This document shows, piece by piece, positions 45,000-56,351 of a DNA stretch of 64,000 bases (the stretch's first letter is position 1; every line of letters begins with the position of its first letter). The notes below the pieces were generated by a model. It did no database searches and was not told where the DNA came from. It saw only the letters and a list, made by a program, of their open reading frames with translations. Made by a program: the position numbers and the translations under genes. The stretch comes from Rugalucina vietnamica (Eukaryota > Mollusca > Bivalvia > Lucinida > Lucinidae). Location of the stretch: contig OZ024877.1 of assembly GCA_964017185.1 (NCBI GenBank), forward strand, positions 8,774,201-8,838,200, read 5' to 3'.

Positions 45000-45190
45000 C
45001 GAGCTAAAAACAAAGGTACATATCAGCTTCGCAGATCAGCGCTTTTGTTTTCACTACAGGTATAATAAATTCTTCTATGAACTAAATCCAAAATTTCCGG
45101 TTTCTAGCCATGTTATGTCGCTGCACAGTCTGTATTGAGTCAGACCTGGTCTGAAACCACAACATTGGTTTTCTCATGACGTTGATCGTA
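45000..45190 (+). mobile_element. Degenerate copy of the 235-bp MITE
   Basis: Retains AAAACAAAGGTACATATCAG, CTTCGCAGATCAGCGC, TCAGACCTGGTCTGAAACC and ATTGGTTTTCTC in the order of the intact MITE. The hairpin loop is shortened. Confidence 0.65.
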
Positions 45191-45837
45191 TGGACATAAA
45201 TTTAAGAAGTAAACAACCAAAAACTTTAAGGATTCCGCTCAAAATATTTACAGCATATGAAACCAGCACAGTGGTCCAGTAATGGCTCACTTGATGCACC
45301 TACATTATCCTCCAGTCATTTTTGACCACTGCCCCCACCCCCACCTACGGGGCATAGCTGGGCATACTTTTATCTATCAAAGCGCTGCTAAAAGCCCTGC
45401 CCCATGGGGAACGCCTGGTCAAAACCCAGCTCTTTGCCATGCCTCATCTACTCTCCTTACAATATCAACAAAAATGTTTACTAAGATTTTAGAGTGTTAG
45501 GCCGAACTGATAAGGGGCAAAACTCTATTGGGCCGAAACACATTTTCAAATTTTAAGGATATTTATACTGCAAGAGCAAACCTACATCTCCCTTTGAACA
45601 GTAACCATATAATTATATCTCCAACACTTATTTGTTCAACTAAAGAACTAGCCACGGTTTCCACATGACAAACATCACTGGCTTAATTCTGAAAAGGGCG
45701 AATCCATTCTTATTTACTTTATTTTAAAATTTTTGCACTTGTTTGGTGTTTGACAGGTAATGGTTTCTTGTCATTTCGACACTTAAAAGTTTAGTTTCCT
45801 CCTGCAAAGGTGCACCACATGGAGCTGTAGAGTATTC

Positions 45838-45996
45838 ACCATTTTTGCATTGTCGGCTGGTTACAGGCTGACAAACAATCAATATTGGAAAAACAGGTAA
45901 CCAGAACCCCCCTCAGGGGGAGGGGGGTTCTGGTTACCTGTATTTCCAATATTGATTTTTTTAAAGCTGGGAACCAGTGGATAATGCAAAAATAAA
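45838..45996. repeat. Foldback with CCCCTCAGGGGG loop region
   Basis: The inner arms (ATCAATATTGGAAA to its inverse) are nearly perfect. The outer arms around TTTTTGCATTGTC and its inverse are imperfect, so it extends to about 159 nt. Confidence 0.75.
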
Positions 45997-46331
45997 CAGA
46001 TCGATCATAAGACAACAGCACACATTCAGCAAATGGTATAGTTGTTGACTACAATAGCAGGCAGTTGGTCCAAATTTTTACAACAGACAAAGTCGGATGG
46101 GAATATCAATTTTGTTCACCAGGGGATAATCAAATTTGGTTTCTAAACAGTGGGGAAGTCCCATTTAATCGTAACATGTAACTATGATCAAGAACTTCTA
46201 CATGTTTGTTATGATCAAAGGAATAACATTGAATGTGTTCTGTACAAAGACACGTACATGTTTACATTCTAATTTGAAACTTCACAGCTGTGTCAGTTAT
46301 TTTTGATCTTTTTTTCTTTTTGTTTTGTATT

Positions 46332-46510
46332 AGGGAGCGCTGAGGCTCAGTGCTAGAGCATAAGAGTCTGGAGAAGAGTCCTGGGGTCTAACCCCCTAAC
46401 GCCATGTATTGTCCTTGAGCAAGTCAATTTATGCTCCCAAAGTTCAGGTCAACTAACCAGGAAGCGGTGGCTCCTTCCCAATATAATTGAAAAATTGTTG
46501 ACCGGGACAT
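46332..46510 (+). mobile_element. tRNA-derived SINE-like sequence
   Basis: The head 46332-46402 has an A-box-like GGCTCAGTGCTAGAGC and a B-box-like GGGGTCTAACCCC at tRNA spacing. A body follows with TGTCCTTGAGCAAG. Acceptor and anticodon stems are not maintained, so it is a SINE or pseudo-tRNA, not a tRNA gene. Confidence 0.6.
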
Positions 46511-46537
46511 AAAGCATCAAATATATATTTGAGACTT

Positions 46538-46762
46538 CGCGCGAGAAAACTAACAATCTGTGTTTCTGACACAAACCGAACTGTATGTGCAGCCACAAAA
46601 AATTGTTAGAGGGTTGATATATATTTCGGATTTAAAACGAGGAGAAATTGTACTGTCTATGGATTGAAAAGAAAGGCGCTGATAAGCTGTGCAATTATTG
46701 CGCAGCTGATCAATGTTTATGTTTTTACATAAACAAATCGTCGTTTTTCTGTTTCAGTGGCT
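46538..46762 (-). mobile_element. Degenerate copy of the 235-bp MITE, minus strand
   Basis: The minus strand shows ATTGATCAGCTGCGC, the AAGGCGCTGATAAGC inverse, ACAATTTCTCCTCG and CGGTTTGTGTCAGAAAC in the order of the intact MITE. Confidence 0.6.
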
Positions 46763-46861
46763 AATTTTTATATCACATAATATTCTTCCCAAATAGTGAT
46801 TTTTTGGTAAGCAAAGGGCTGAATCGAATAGTACTACCTGTGCTGCTGACAAATAAAATAT

Positions 46862-46921
46862 AAAAGTTGTTACCAGTGATTAAGAAACAGCGCTCTTAAC
46901 CGCTCGGCCACGGGGGCCGCC
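46862..46921 (-). mobile_element. SINE head fragment
   Basis: The minus strand starts GGCGGCCCCCGTGGCCGAGC, the same tRNA-like head as the SINE at 34137-34366, and diverges after about 55 nt. Confidence 0.65.
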
Positions 46922-47560
46922 TATAAAAAGTTATGTCCTTTGGAAGCAGTAAAAACATTCAAAAGTATGAGTGTGGGCCAAATTGCGCAATTTCATGTAC
47001 TGAACCCTTAGCCAGATGTACACCAAACAAGCAAAACCTGCTGTCGACAGCATACATTGACAACAGTATAGTAAATGATACTAGCAATTTGGCTGTCAAC
47101 CGATACACAATACAGCAGTCAATAATATAATTGACAGTATATTTTGCATGTATGGGATATGACTAACTTGGTTGACAGCACCGGTAGTGTAATTTAACCT
47201 AACCCAGTGATAATTTAGGGTGATTTGCGTCCGGATCAACACTGAATCCAATACAAGTTTGTAAAAGAGGTGAAATGTGAATCAGTTTTGTTGTCTTTAA
47301 TTTCCACAATTTCCATGATTATTTCTGCTGTTTATCATGTTTATCAATTGACTGAATTTATATCTCAACAAAATTCACATAAAAGTAAACAAAATGAGAA
47401 CAATGACGAGGAACTGATCCCAATCATAAACAAACATTCATCCCTGAAACCCAAACGGGGAAATAACTAAACTAACAAATAGTCAAGGTACACTTAGAAC
47501 ACGTGGTGAACTGAGGGAGGAGCTATTTCTCTAAAGATACAGACTCAGCTACCTTAACCA
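46922..47560. other. Non-coding stretch inside the 5-kb element
   Basis: Short frames only; no gene recognised. Confidence 0.4.
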
Positions 47561-48700
47561 AACCAATTGTTATGTGCACAGCTGTACATACATAATGAAA
47601 TGGCATTACTGAAACAGACATGAGAATAACTTTCTACAAGAATGAATTAGTTTTTATTGCCATGAAAGTTTGAACATAAACTGGGCCATTATTTTTAAAT
47701 GTTGTTAATTGTTTTCACCATTTAATTATATCCCTTTAATTTGCCATGAAAACAACTTTCTACAACAATTAACTAGATTTTTATGGCCATGAAAGTTGAA
47801 CATCAGCTGGGCCATTATTTTAAACGTCATTAATTTTTTTCACCATTAAATTAATTCCCTTTAATTTGCCATGAAAACAGCTTTCTACAATAATTAACTA
47901 GATTTTTATGGCCATGAAAGTTTGAGCATCAAATGGGCCATTATTTTAAATGCCATTATTTTTTTCAACATTAAATTAATCCCCGTAAATTTGCCATGAA
48001 ATCAACTTTCTTTAAGTATTAACTAGTTTTTCATGGCCATGAAAGTTTAAATATCGTCTGGGATAGTATTGTCAATTACTTTAATGGTACTCACCATTAA
48101 ATTAACCCCCTTTAATGTGCCATTAAAACAGTTCTATACAAGAATTAACTGACTTTTAATGGCCATGAAAGTTTCAACATTGCTGGGGGACAGTTTTGTT
48201 CGTTAGTTTAATGGCATCTGCACATTAATGTCATGCTATTTTAATGGTGTAGCAAAATCCAATTAAAAATAATTAAACAAGGATTAATGGCAAAAATTAA
48301 TGGGTTTAGTCACTTTAATGACATTTTAATGGCAAATTAATGCCTTTTTAATGACAAATGAATACAGTAGTGCATGGGGCCTACAGACGGAGCCTTTGTT
48401 GTGATCGGATAGGATAGGAACTGCGCTTGTTATCGTAACTTACTCCTCACCCCTAGCATGGACTTCCAAATACTTCTGATGTGAAACTTTAAAATCTCAT
48501 TAGCCGTTAATTCGCATTCAAAGAGAGCTGAACGTTACTTACGTGTCCACCTCATATTATTAAACTTACATCCAAATCGTGACTTGAATTGATATGTTGC
48601 CATCAATTTTGCTTTTAAGCAATGGCTGTAATTTGGTCCAGGGGTCTTCAATTTCAATATACTTTAGCTGCGGCTCGATCGAGAGTGCCTATTTAAGTAC

Positions 48701-49457
48701 CTGAGAACAGAAACACTTGGGGGGGGGGGGGGGCGGGGAGCTGTACAGTGTTATTCGATAACTGACTAATTGTAAATTACTTTGAATTTGACTGAGACAA
48801 AGACATAAACACATTTATAATGAGCGATTGTCAGGAAAGGGTCCAATAACCTGAAGCTGCAAATTATAGTTACTTCTCTGCTCGTAGTGTTATTCTTGGA
48901 CAGCCAAGGATGATCAATGAAAACGTTCAGCGTCTTGTTGTGATCTTTAAAATGTAATTCAAACACGAATGCGATTGAATAGAGAACAAAATATTGAACA
49001 TCAATACATTAAATTTTTGAAAATTTAATTACAAACAAAATGAATTACTATTGATTATGCATATTTGATTTCGGCTTTATGACGCCATAAAGCCCCAAGA
49101 TATCCAAGATGGCCACCTCCTAAAACAGAGATAGAGAATATTCAAACCAACATAATTTCCGTATTTTTATCCCATTTAAATAAAACTTTTACCTTAATGT
49201 TCAGGGAGAGAGAATGGTACATTCATTTAAGCTGCTTTTTGATTTAACCGTGCCTTTCTCCTAAATGCTCCTCTTGACCGCAAGCAGTTTGGTTTTAAAA
49301 CTTCGATGTCCATTTTAGATCACTTGAGCCGTACATGTACGTCACATCAGGCAAGCGTACATAATATCCATGTTCCGATGTCCGTCGTCCAACCATCATG
49401 TCGCTAGATATTCTTTGGCTCTCAGTGGCAGATTCCGCCAAACACAAACATTCTGGC
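48701..49457. other. Non-coding stretch with a G-run
   Basis: A run of G at 48719-48740, interrupted by a single C, and otherwise AT-rich text without a recognised gene. Confidence 0.5.
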
Positions 49458-49695
49458 CCCGAGGTTATAAAACATTTTTCATGCTCTGCTTAGCTGAGAC
49501 TAAAATTTATCCTCCTCATAAATGTTTAAATTCCAACGATGGTTGGCATTTTAACATTCATAAGCATGATAAATTACAGAATATGGTGATATAAACCGGA
49601 CACTTCAATTTATTTGTGCTATTTCAATAATAATGAGCATTCGAAATTTTAAGCTCAGCTGAGTTGAGCATGAAAAAGTTTTATAACCTCGGGTC
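49458..49695. mobile_element. ~238-bp TIR/foldback element
   Basis: Left CCGAGGTTATAAAACATTTT and right AAGTTTTATAACCTCGG are inverse over about 40 nt, continuing through CATGCTC.GC..AGCTGAG. The interior is short and non-coding. Confidence 0.75.
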
Positions 49696-51085
49696 CTGCT
49701 GGCGTCTTTCGTCTTGCTTGTCATTCTTAATCTTCTTAGTTAATACATGCGTTATTGCAAAACGTTAGCATAAAGCTGATCAGATTTTACCGTAGTGTTA
49801 AACTGTCTGAATTTCTATTTCTAGCTTATTCCATAAATAACACAGTGCCATTATACAGTCAACAAACTAATCGTAAGGTTTGAAAGCAAAAAAATGACTG
49901 AATAAAATTAAAAATCATCAATTGTAACAACACAAGGAAAGAGCATGGTGACTCTAAGCTATTTCCAAGCAAAGTCGCTGTCCAACTAGCGTCAACAAAA
50001 ACAAAACTTCTGTGAACAACCGCGAGGAAGACTGCATAAACAGCGTAATATTATAGGACAAGTAATCTGAATAATTACAAGTTATCGAAGAGAGATACAT
50101 TTGTATTTTAGATAACTTCTAGTTTGTCTGTCTTCCGTGTTTGCCATCTTTGTTTTTTGATTGAGCTTCATCCCGGCATGAAAATGATTGTCCTTCTGCT
50201 CTTCGTGCGTGTTGTCATTTTAATGTATTGGTATTTAAATCTAATTCTTTCATCTTCTGAACCTTCTATCTCTTCTAATTTTGAAACTAAATTCTCATCA
50301 TATTCAAATGAGCGACGCTACTCGTGCATCATTCGTGTTGTTTTGTTAATTTTACCCTCATCAGTACAGTGTCGATCAGGAAATTTATATTTGAACATAC
50401 ATGTAGCTTCTTCAATAAAGCGTACGAAAAGAAAGTTGCTTGAGTAGCGTTACTGTAAATTGTTATTTATTCACGTCTTTTTTATTTCCGCAATGGTAAA
50501 ATGAAGAACCATATTTTCCATTTTAAAGGACAGAAACAGGTTTGGAACAAGTTGATTTCAATTAGCGTTGTTGTGACAACATGCAATGTGCTTCATGAAA
50601 TCAATCAAAGTCATGAAATCAAAACCAAAATAAAAATCAGAATTTTACAAAGGCTGCAAAGAAATAACTGTGTATAATCTGTACACTTCACAAGGCATTT
50701 TATCCCACTCCTATATACTATCAATGTTCTGCAGTTGATTCGTATTGCACCTGTGTCTGATCATTGCTTACTTTCATATTTTAACTCTCTTCAATCAAGG
50801 TTTCAATATTTTCTTGCTTGAATACGTGACTGTTTGTTTTAAACAATTACTACGAGTATTTCAGTGGCACTAAAATGGACTTTCATTGTTATTACTCCGT
50901 TTTGCATTCAGCTTTGTGTATTTTGTTCGTATACTTTCCATGACGTAGATTTCTTATAGTAAGTAGTATGTGAAATGGTGTAGAAGGTATGTTACTTTCA
51001 GAAACAGATCTGTGCATATAATTATATTACTAAATAATAAACAATAGATAAAAATATAACATATCCTCTAAGAGCAGTGAGCATA
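49696..51085. other. Non-coding stretch, nothing recognised
   Basis: A 107-codon frame at 50124-50447 has a hydrophobic start but no recognised domain or related copy in the window, and is treated as chance. Confidence 0.4.
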
Positions 51086-51175
51086 CGAGGGTGGGTCGGA
51101 AAGTTCTGTCATAGGTGTTATAACTTTGTTAATAGACATGATAGATTGGTGCATTATACCTTGATTATACCTTGA
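51086..51175 (-). mobile_element. Mariner-like terminal fragment, copy 1
   Basis: CGAGGGTGGGTCGGAAAGTTC preceded by TA resembles mariner-family ends. About 88 nt are shared with 52067-52146 in direct orientation (TGTCATAGGTGTTATAACTT follows). There is no transposase frame. Confidence 0.45.
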
Positions 51176-51183
51176 TACCTTGA

Positions 51184-51303
51184 TACCTTGTTTTCATGGT
51201 ATAAGTACCTGATTGTTGGTTTGGTTTTTTCCCATCTTGGTTTTTGGAGTGGGAGTCTTTTTCTGATTGCGCCTTTTCCTGATCTTTGCCTACTTGTACT
51301 TTT
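51184..51303 (+). mobile_element. RT-element tail, ~120-nt truncated copy
   Basis: Starts near CCTTGTTTTCATGGTATAAG and ends CTACTTGTACTTTT, with the hairpin CCCATCTTGG...GAGTGGG intact. Confidence 0.72.
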
Positions 51304-51304
51304 T

Positions 51305-51408
51305 TGAAGCAAAAATAAGAAAAATATCAAAGATTTTCTATAGAAAACTTTCACTATACCATTTTGAACATTTTTCTGTATATTGCATGGTCATGTTTTT
51401 GTTATGTA
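51305..51408. mobile_element. Fragment of the foldback element seen at 54-55 kb
   Basis: GAAGCAAAAATAAGAAAAAT followed by TTTCTGTATATTGCATGG matches one half of the element at 54868-55150. Confidence 0.6.
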
Positions 51409-52066
51409 AAATCTTGTCACAGAACGATTCCGACATCGATACAATATGTTGCATACTTCCTTTGTACTGATTGCGGTCATTTGAGCAAGGTTTGATGCCT
51501 ATATAGTTTTGTTGAATGTCATGAGGCATGTCACTGTTAACTATTAAGCATTGCAGGAGTAAATGTCAATGTGTTTGAACCAGAACAATTATAGTTCAAA
51601 TACAAGATGACACGATCTTTCTCCGTTATTGAATTCCTCAAAAAGTGTTAGATACATGTACATCATTATATTTAGTACTCTAGGATTATCTGAAAGGATC
51701 ACCTTAATGTGATATGTTCCAGAAAATATGTTGGAGCGTCGAGAAAAAGACCGGGTTCTATAAATCCCCGAAGAATAGACACAAATTGAATGTCTCAAAG
51801 ATCGTTGATACAAACGCAAAATTAATAATACAGTTACTCTGTCTTCAGCACTTTATGTGGTTTGATCATTCAGTATCCACCCTTCCTACATCTCGCCACG
51901 TTCATGGTAACCTGTTGGTAACACATCAGGTATGGAAGAACATTCAACATTTTTGTTGAACGAAAATGAAAGGAACAAATGACGATGTATTCTGTGACAG
52001 CAGGGAGAGACGCAAAGCAAATGCTTGTAGTGTCTCGAAGTCGAATCAAGATTATTTCTCATTAAT
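51409..52066. other. Non-coding stretch, nothing recognised
   Basis: Short frames without recognisable content. Confidence 0.4.
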
Positions 52067-52146
52067 ACGAAGGTGGGTCAGAACGTTCTGTCATAGGTGT
52101 TATAACTTTGTTAATAGACATGATAGGTTGTTGTATTATACCTTGA
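52067..52146 (-). mobile_element. Mariner-like terminal fragment, copy 2
   Basis: A direct repeat of 51086-51175 with a few substitutions. On the minus strand it follows the altered C-terminus of RT copy R3, so its insertion probably replaced the normal end of R3. Confidence 0.45.
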
Positions 52147-52257
52147 TTTGAAAGGGCTTCATTTTTTCTTTATAGTGATGCCAAAAGAATGCACGAAAGA
52201 AATAAATACTTCGAAATAGACGCATTGAAAGACGCCTGGGGTAAAACCAATGGCACT

Positions 52258-53825
52258 TAAAGAAGGCAGCATAGTTATCAACCGTGATTGGGTTAAAAAC
52301 TAAGCATGCAGACTGTCGCATAACATTCAAGTTATAACCTATACGTCTGTAACGTGTTATGATTTTTCTAAATTGAAAAATCATTACTTCCAATAAGTTT
52401 CCTAAATTTGTAAACCAAGTCACCATAAAATTCTGGTTCCGAAAGACCCTCACTTAAAAGCGTCTTTGATAACTATGCTGCCTTCTTTGATTGCACGCCG
52501 GTGGGTCGGGCGTCAGACTCTATGATGGCCCCGACTTAATGCTATTCATTTTAGTTGGTTGGGGCCGGAGCTTCTTGTCTGTTGCTTGGCCCACCGGGGT
52601 CCAACTGGTGTTTTTCTTTTGCTCCGGAGTCAGTAAGTTATTCGGCGCCCAGGGATCTCCATCGTCGGGCAGCTTACTCAATCTGTGAGTCTTGATTTTC
52701 GATTCATCAGGATGTTTATCATGATTTATTTGTTTGTTCTTGATGATTCATTGACTAGTTAGAGATTCACCACGAGGACCGAAGAACTAACTATATGTTA
52801 TGAACCACTGCAGAAGCTGAGGGTGAGGTTATGGCCATGTAAAATCGATTTAAACCCGCCAGTAACTTTGTGTTACTGATCGTTCCAAGTCGATACTTCT
52901 GTGGTGGTTATTTTTGTTTTATGTCTTGGTGTTTGAAATTTTTTTGTGCTGTTGGCGCCTTATGTATGTTTTCATATTTTTAGTGAAGTTAAGGTAACTG
53001 AGTGGCCACCTATTGGGAAAATAGCTGCTCATTCGGCTTACGAAATGTTTTCATGGTATAAGTACCTGATTGTTAGTATGGTATTTTCCCACCTCGGGTT
53101 TTGGAGTGGGAATCTTTTTCTGATTGCGCCTTTTCCTGATCTTTGCCTACTTGTACCTTTTAACCCAACATTATATTTGGAAATCAATTCATAGTGTCTA
53201 CGATAAAATTTAGAAAAAGTTTTTCGAAGTTTATGATACCGATAGCCCTGTTGGAGAAGTTTGGCCGTTAAAGATTTATTTCGAGCGTTGAAGTCTGTAA
53301 CATGATTGCAGACTCTAGCAAACCTAATAAGTTGCGAAATGTATACACCATAAGAAGCACGACGAGGAACGTCACCATCCAAAAACGGAAAATTTACTAT
53401 ATCAAAATCAAAGTCATCGCGCTTATCATAAATTTTAGAAGAAACAAATCCATTTGCAACAGAAAGATGTAGATCTAAAAAGGGGGCTTCGGTATCCGAG
53501 ATATTGGCTTTGTTCAACTGTAGTTCAGATGGATAAATTTGATTGACCATACCTTCAAAATAAGGGTTGTCAATGTTCAAAAGGTCATCGAGGTACCTAT
53601 AGAGTGGAATTAAAAGCCTCGATAACATCAGCTTGATTATCATGGTTAAGAGAATCCATGAAATCTCTTTCGTAGCAGTATAAAAATAAATCAGCTACGA
53701 GAGGTGCGCAATTTGTACCCATCGGAATTCCAACGATTTGTCTGTATAACTTGGTCCCAAATCTAATATAAATATTATCAAAACATACATTGCGGGGACT
53801 CGTTAGAACCGCATCGCTGATTGTA
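52258..53825 (-). pseudogene. Reverse transcriptase of R3, split and frameshifted
   Basis: From the 5' side: SDAVLTSPRNVCFDNIYI, GIPMGTNCAPLVADLFLY, a one-base shift near 53600, then YRYLDDLLNID with the catalytic YLDD, PFLDLHLSV, KIYDKRDDFDFDIVNFPF, and SKYNVGLK, where the nested tail begins. After the insertion it resumes with TLLSEGLSEPE and continues to IGYNLNVMRQSACLVFNPIT and DNYAAFF. The usual end VGRASDSMM is replaced by unrelated sequence (HWFYPRRLS...). The copy has the complete palm region apart from the shift but is inactive. Confidence 0.78.
52468..53161 (+). mobile_element. 5'-truncated R-family copy nested in R3
   Basis: 694 nt from GATAACTATGCTGCC (the last RT codons) to CTACTTGTACCTTTT match the 3' end of R2. 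The copy lies in the opposite orientation within R3. Removing it rejoins GTTGGGTTAAAGACGC as found in R1. No target duplication longer than TTT can be seen. Confidence 0.82.
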
Positions 53826-53865
53826 CCCACAATCTAGAAACATATGTTTAACCTGCGAATCGCAG

Positions 53866-54152
53866 TTTTACCATTACGAAAACATGCCCCTGCAATATAC
53901 AGAAAATATTTTAGCTTTAAAAATTGAAAATTTTCAGCTGAAAATTTTTGATATTTTTCTAATTTTTGCTCAAAACATAGATTGTGGGTACACGTTAGAC
54001 CCGCCTCGTCGAGGCGGTTCTAACGAGTACCCACAATCTATGTTTCGGAGCAAAAATAAGAAAAATAGGTATACCCCTGCAAACCCCAGTTTTACTATAT
54101 AAAAGTCGGGTTCAAGGGAGTATACATTGCACGGACAAGTTTTCCTGATGGG
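53866..54152 (+). mobile_element. Foldback-centred TIR element, copy 1
   Basis: Outer ends around ACGAAAACATG.CC.TGCAAT face each other as inverse copies. The centre (53952-54067) is a palindrome around CCGCCTCGTCGAGGCGG with AACATAGATTGTGGGTAC arms. Confidence 0.7.
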
Positions 54153-54364
54153 CTATATAAACGTGGACTTCAAGGAATATTTTTCGTGATTGAATTCCTA
54201 ATGAGTTTGTCAACTATGACGGAAATCGTCTACACTAATCATTTGTAGCCAAATGTTCAAGCTTCATCATCTGTTGGAACTGAATCATTGTAGTGGGCTA
54301 TGTCTGATGCCGTGCTGCGACAATATTTTTATTTCGTTCGCATCAGTTGAAAGCGACTTTATTT

Positions 54365-54599
54365 GCAGCTGCCCCATCGGTAAACCAACAATCTGCATAT
54401 GCGAAAACAAAGACGCAGATCATCTTCGCAGTAACTGCGAAGCTGATCAGCGCCTTTGTTTTCGCTACTGGGATAGTACAATTCCTTTTCTACCTAAATC
54501 CGAAATTTCAAACTTATAACATGCTTCTATAGCTGTACTAGCCGGTTTGTGTCAGACCTGTTCGGAAACCACATTGTTGGTTTTCCCACGAGGCGGCTC
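54365..54599 (+). mobile_element. 235-bp palindromic MITE, copy 2
   Basis: Ends with GGCGGCTC. The left tip is damaged, but both flanks are ATTT (54361-54364, 54600-54603). The centre is the same hairpin as in copy 1 with several substitutions. It sits between the two opposed foldback elements. Confidence 0.78.
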
Positions 54600-54867
54600 A
54601 TTTGTAGCTGAATGATTACATCATCGGGATCATTTGCCAACCAATTCCAATAACAGAATATCAAATTCTCTAGAGAACATTTCCTAAAGCTGAACCGTTT
54701 CCTCTATTAATTCATTTAATTTTGGAATGCACACATATACTTATTTTACTTACTACCCCCATCCGAAATGATTAATCTTTGTACATGCCATGGTCATAAA
54801 AATACGTTCAATGGGAATACTAGTAGCTAAAAAGGTGGCAAAATAATATCATTTATACAATCCATCA

Positions 54868-55150
54868 CGAAAACATGTCCGTGTAATGTTTACCCCCTTG
54901 AACCCCACTTGTATATAGCAAAACTGGGATATGCAGGGGTATACCTATTTTTCTTATTTTTGCTCCAAAACATAGATTGTGGGTACTCGTTAGAACCGCC
55001 TCGGCGAGGCGGTTCTAACGTGTACCCGCAATCTATGTTTTGAGCAAAAATAAGAAAAATATCATAATTTTTCTGTTGAAACTTTTCATTTTTGACAACT
55101 TAAAAAATCTCTGTATATTGCATGGGCAAGTTTTCGTAATGAAAACGCCA
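54868..55150 (-). mobile_element. Foldback-centred TIR element, copy 2, opposite orientation
   Basis: The same element as 53866-54152 but inverted. The centre 54947-55059 has loop CTCGGCGAG and the same GGTACNCGTTAGAACCGCC arms. Confidence 0.7.
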
Positions 55151-55711
55151 GTCAGCAAAAGAGATCCTAAACAAGTTTAAACAAATTTTGTGTCTTATTG
55201 CATTTGAACAGTAATAATTCAAATTCGGGGGGAAATTAACGATTACATGCATTTGTTTTTCAAAAATAAAATCATGGAAGCATTAAGGAAAACTATTCGA
55301 ATTGTTGCGTGGAATCCCAGGGAACGGATTATTGATAAAGCAATGATTCAGCCTATCGTAAGAACTATGACGAAATGAGATTTTATTTCTGAAATGACAA
55401 AGAGATTAAACAAACAAACGTTGTAGATCTCTTAGAGAAGAACTTCTTCCTTGTTCTTCAAATTCGATGTCCGAAAAGTAAAATGACAGAAATTGTCCAG
55501 AATTAGCAGCTGAGCATTCAGACAATTTGGTTCAAAAGGAACCGCTTGTCTGATCAAAATGCCCCCTGGGAAGCGTGGGCATATCGTTTGCGTCACTGAC
55601 AAATAATGCATTATATAGCCAGGGGCGATTGGTTAAAGATATTGTAGTAGAGTTTCTAGTCACGAAGAAGTTCAAATACAGCAACGAATCACCGAAGATT
55701 TTTTTAAAAAC
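55151..55711. other. Non-coding stretch, nothing recognised
   Basis: No gene or repeat that I can name. Confidence 0.4.
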
Positions 55712-55782
55712 GAGAAAGAAAGAAAGATAGAAGAAAGAAGAAAAAAATAAAGAAAGAAAGAAAAAAGAAAGAAAGAAACGAC
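55712..55782. repeat. Purine-rich (GAAA)n microsatellite
   Basis: Imperfect GAAA repeats over about 70 nt. Confidence 0.9.
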
Positions 55783-56351
55783 GAGGATCGCAACCACGAT
55801 CCTTAAAGAACTAAAAAGAAACTGAATGCAAATAGAAACTAAAGCAAAGATATGTTATAGTTACGTTAGTGTTGTACGTTTATAAGTGCACAAACTTGGC
55901 TCAAATATCTAATGTCTGATACATGGATAATTGCCGAATATCACGAATACACGTACATATAAAACATCATTCTTATAATTTGTCTTCTACTCATCTTTTT
56001 CCTGTCCATTATTACAGCCTCTTCATGAGGACAAAGAGTTCATTCAATTGATTCCTTGAAACGTCCGTTAATTGGATGAAATTGGATAAAATTGATATTT
56101 TGATGGACAAAAACTCCCAACCGTGAAGGAAATTCTATTAACCGAAACTAATCTGGTTGGCACAACTGAAGACAACCAACACAACCGAAATCAACAGGAG
56201 GCCGCAGGATGCAACAACCTATGTGGGAACCAGTGTTCATAGATTTGTGGCAAGCTGCATGTATTTTCTCCCTATTGTCTTCAGTTGATTTGAAATGCGA
56301 AGGTAACAAAAGGCAATTGGTTAATATTCGAAATATTTGTACTATTATATT
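55783..56351. other. Non-coding stretch, nothing recognised
   Basis: AT-rich, with short frames only. Confidence 0.4.

Larger units (their letters stand above)
43371..48372. mobile_element. 5.0-kb element with inverted CATTAAAA-rich ends
   Basis: It starts CACTACTGCA and ends CAGTAGTG, with CAT on both outer sides (a possible three-base target duplication). About 1.1 kb on the left is built of CCATTAAAA-type repeats and about 0.8 kb on the right of the inverse form TTTTAATGG. The middle (44.5-47.5 kb) holds other repeats (a tandem duplication, two degenerate MITEs, a foldback, two SINE heads) and no transposase. Unit 1 lacks it. Confidence 0.68.
32921..48700. repeat. Segmental duplication, unit 2
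   Basis: The diverged partner of 22381-30330, twice as long because of insertions at about 33532, 36664, 37500-39562, 40345, 41855, 43003 and 43371. Unit 1 lacks all of these. Confidence 0.75.
52140..53825 (-). mobile_element. RT element copy R3, interrupted by a reversed tail
   Basis: The minus strand carries RT sequence from about 53825 to 53162, then a plus-strand insertion (52468-53161), then the remaining RT sequence from 52467 to about 52258. It keeps more 5' sequence than R1 or R2. Confidence 0.78.

Noticed and set aside
46332..46402. Possible tRNA gene
   Set aside because: A- and B-box-like text is present, but the acceptor and anticodon stems do not pair and SINE body text follows.
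50124..50447. 107-codon frame as a secreted or membrane protein gene
   Set aside because: It has no recognised domain, no related copy and no supporting context; a frame of this length can occur by chance.
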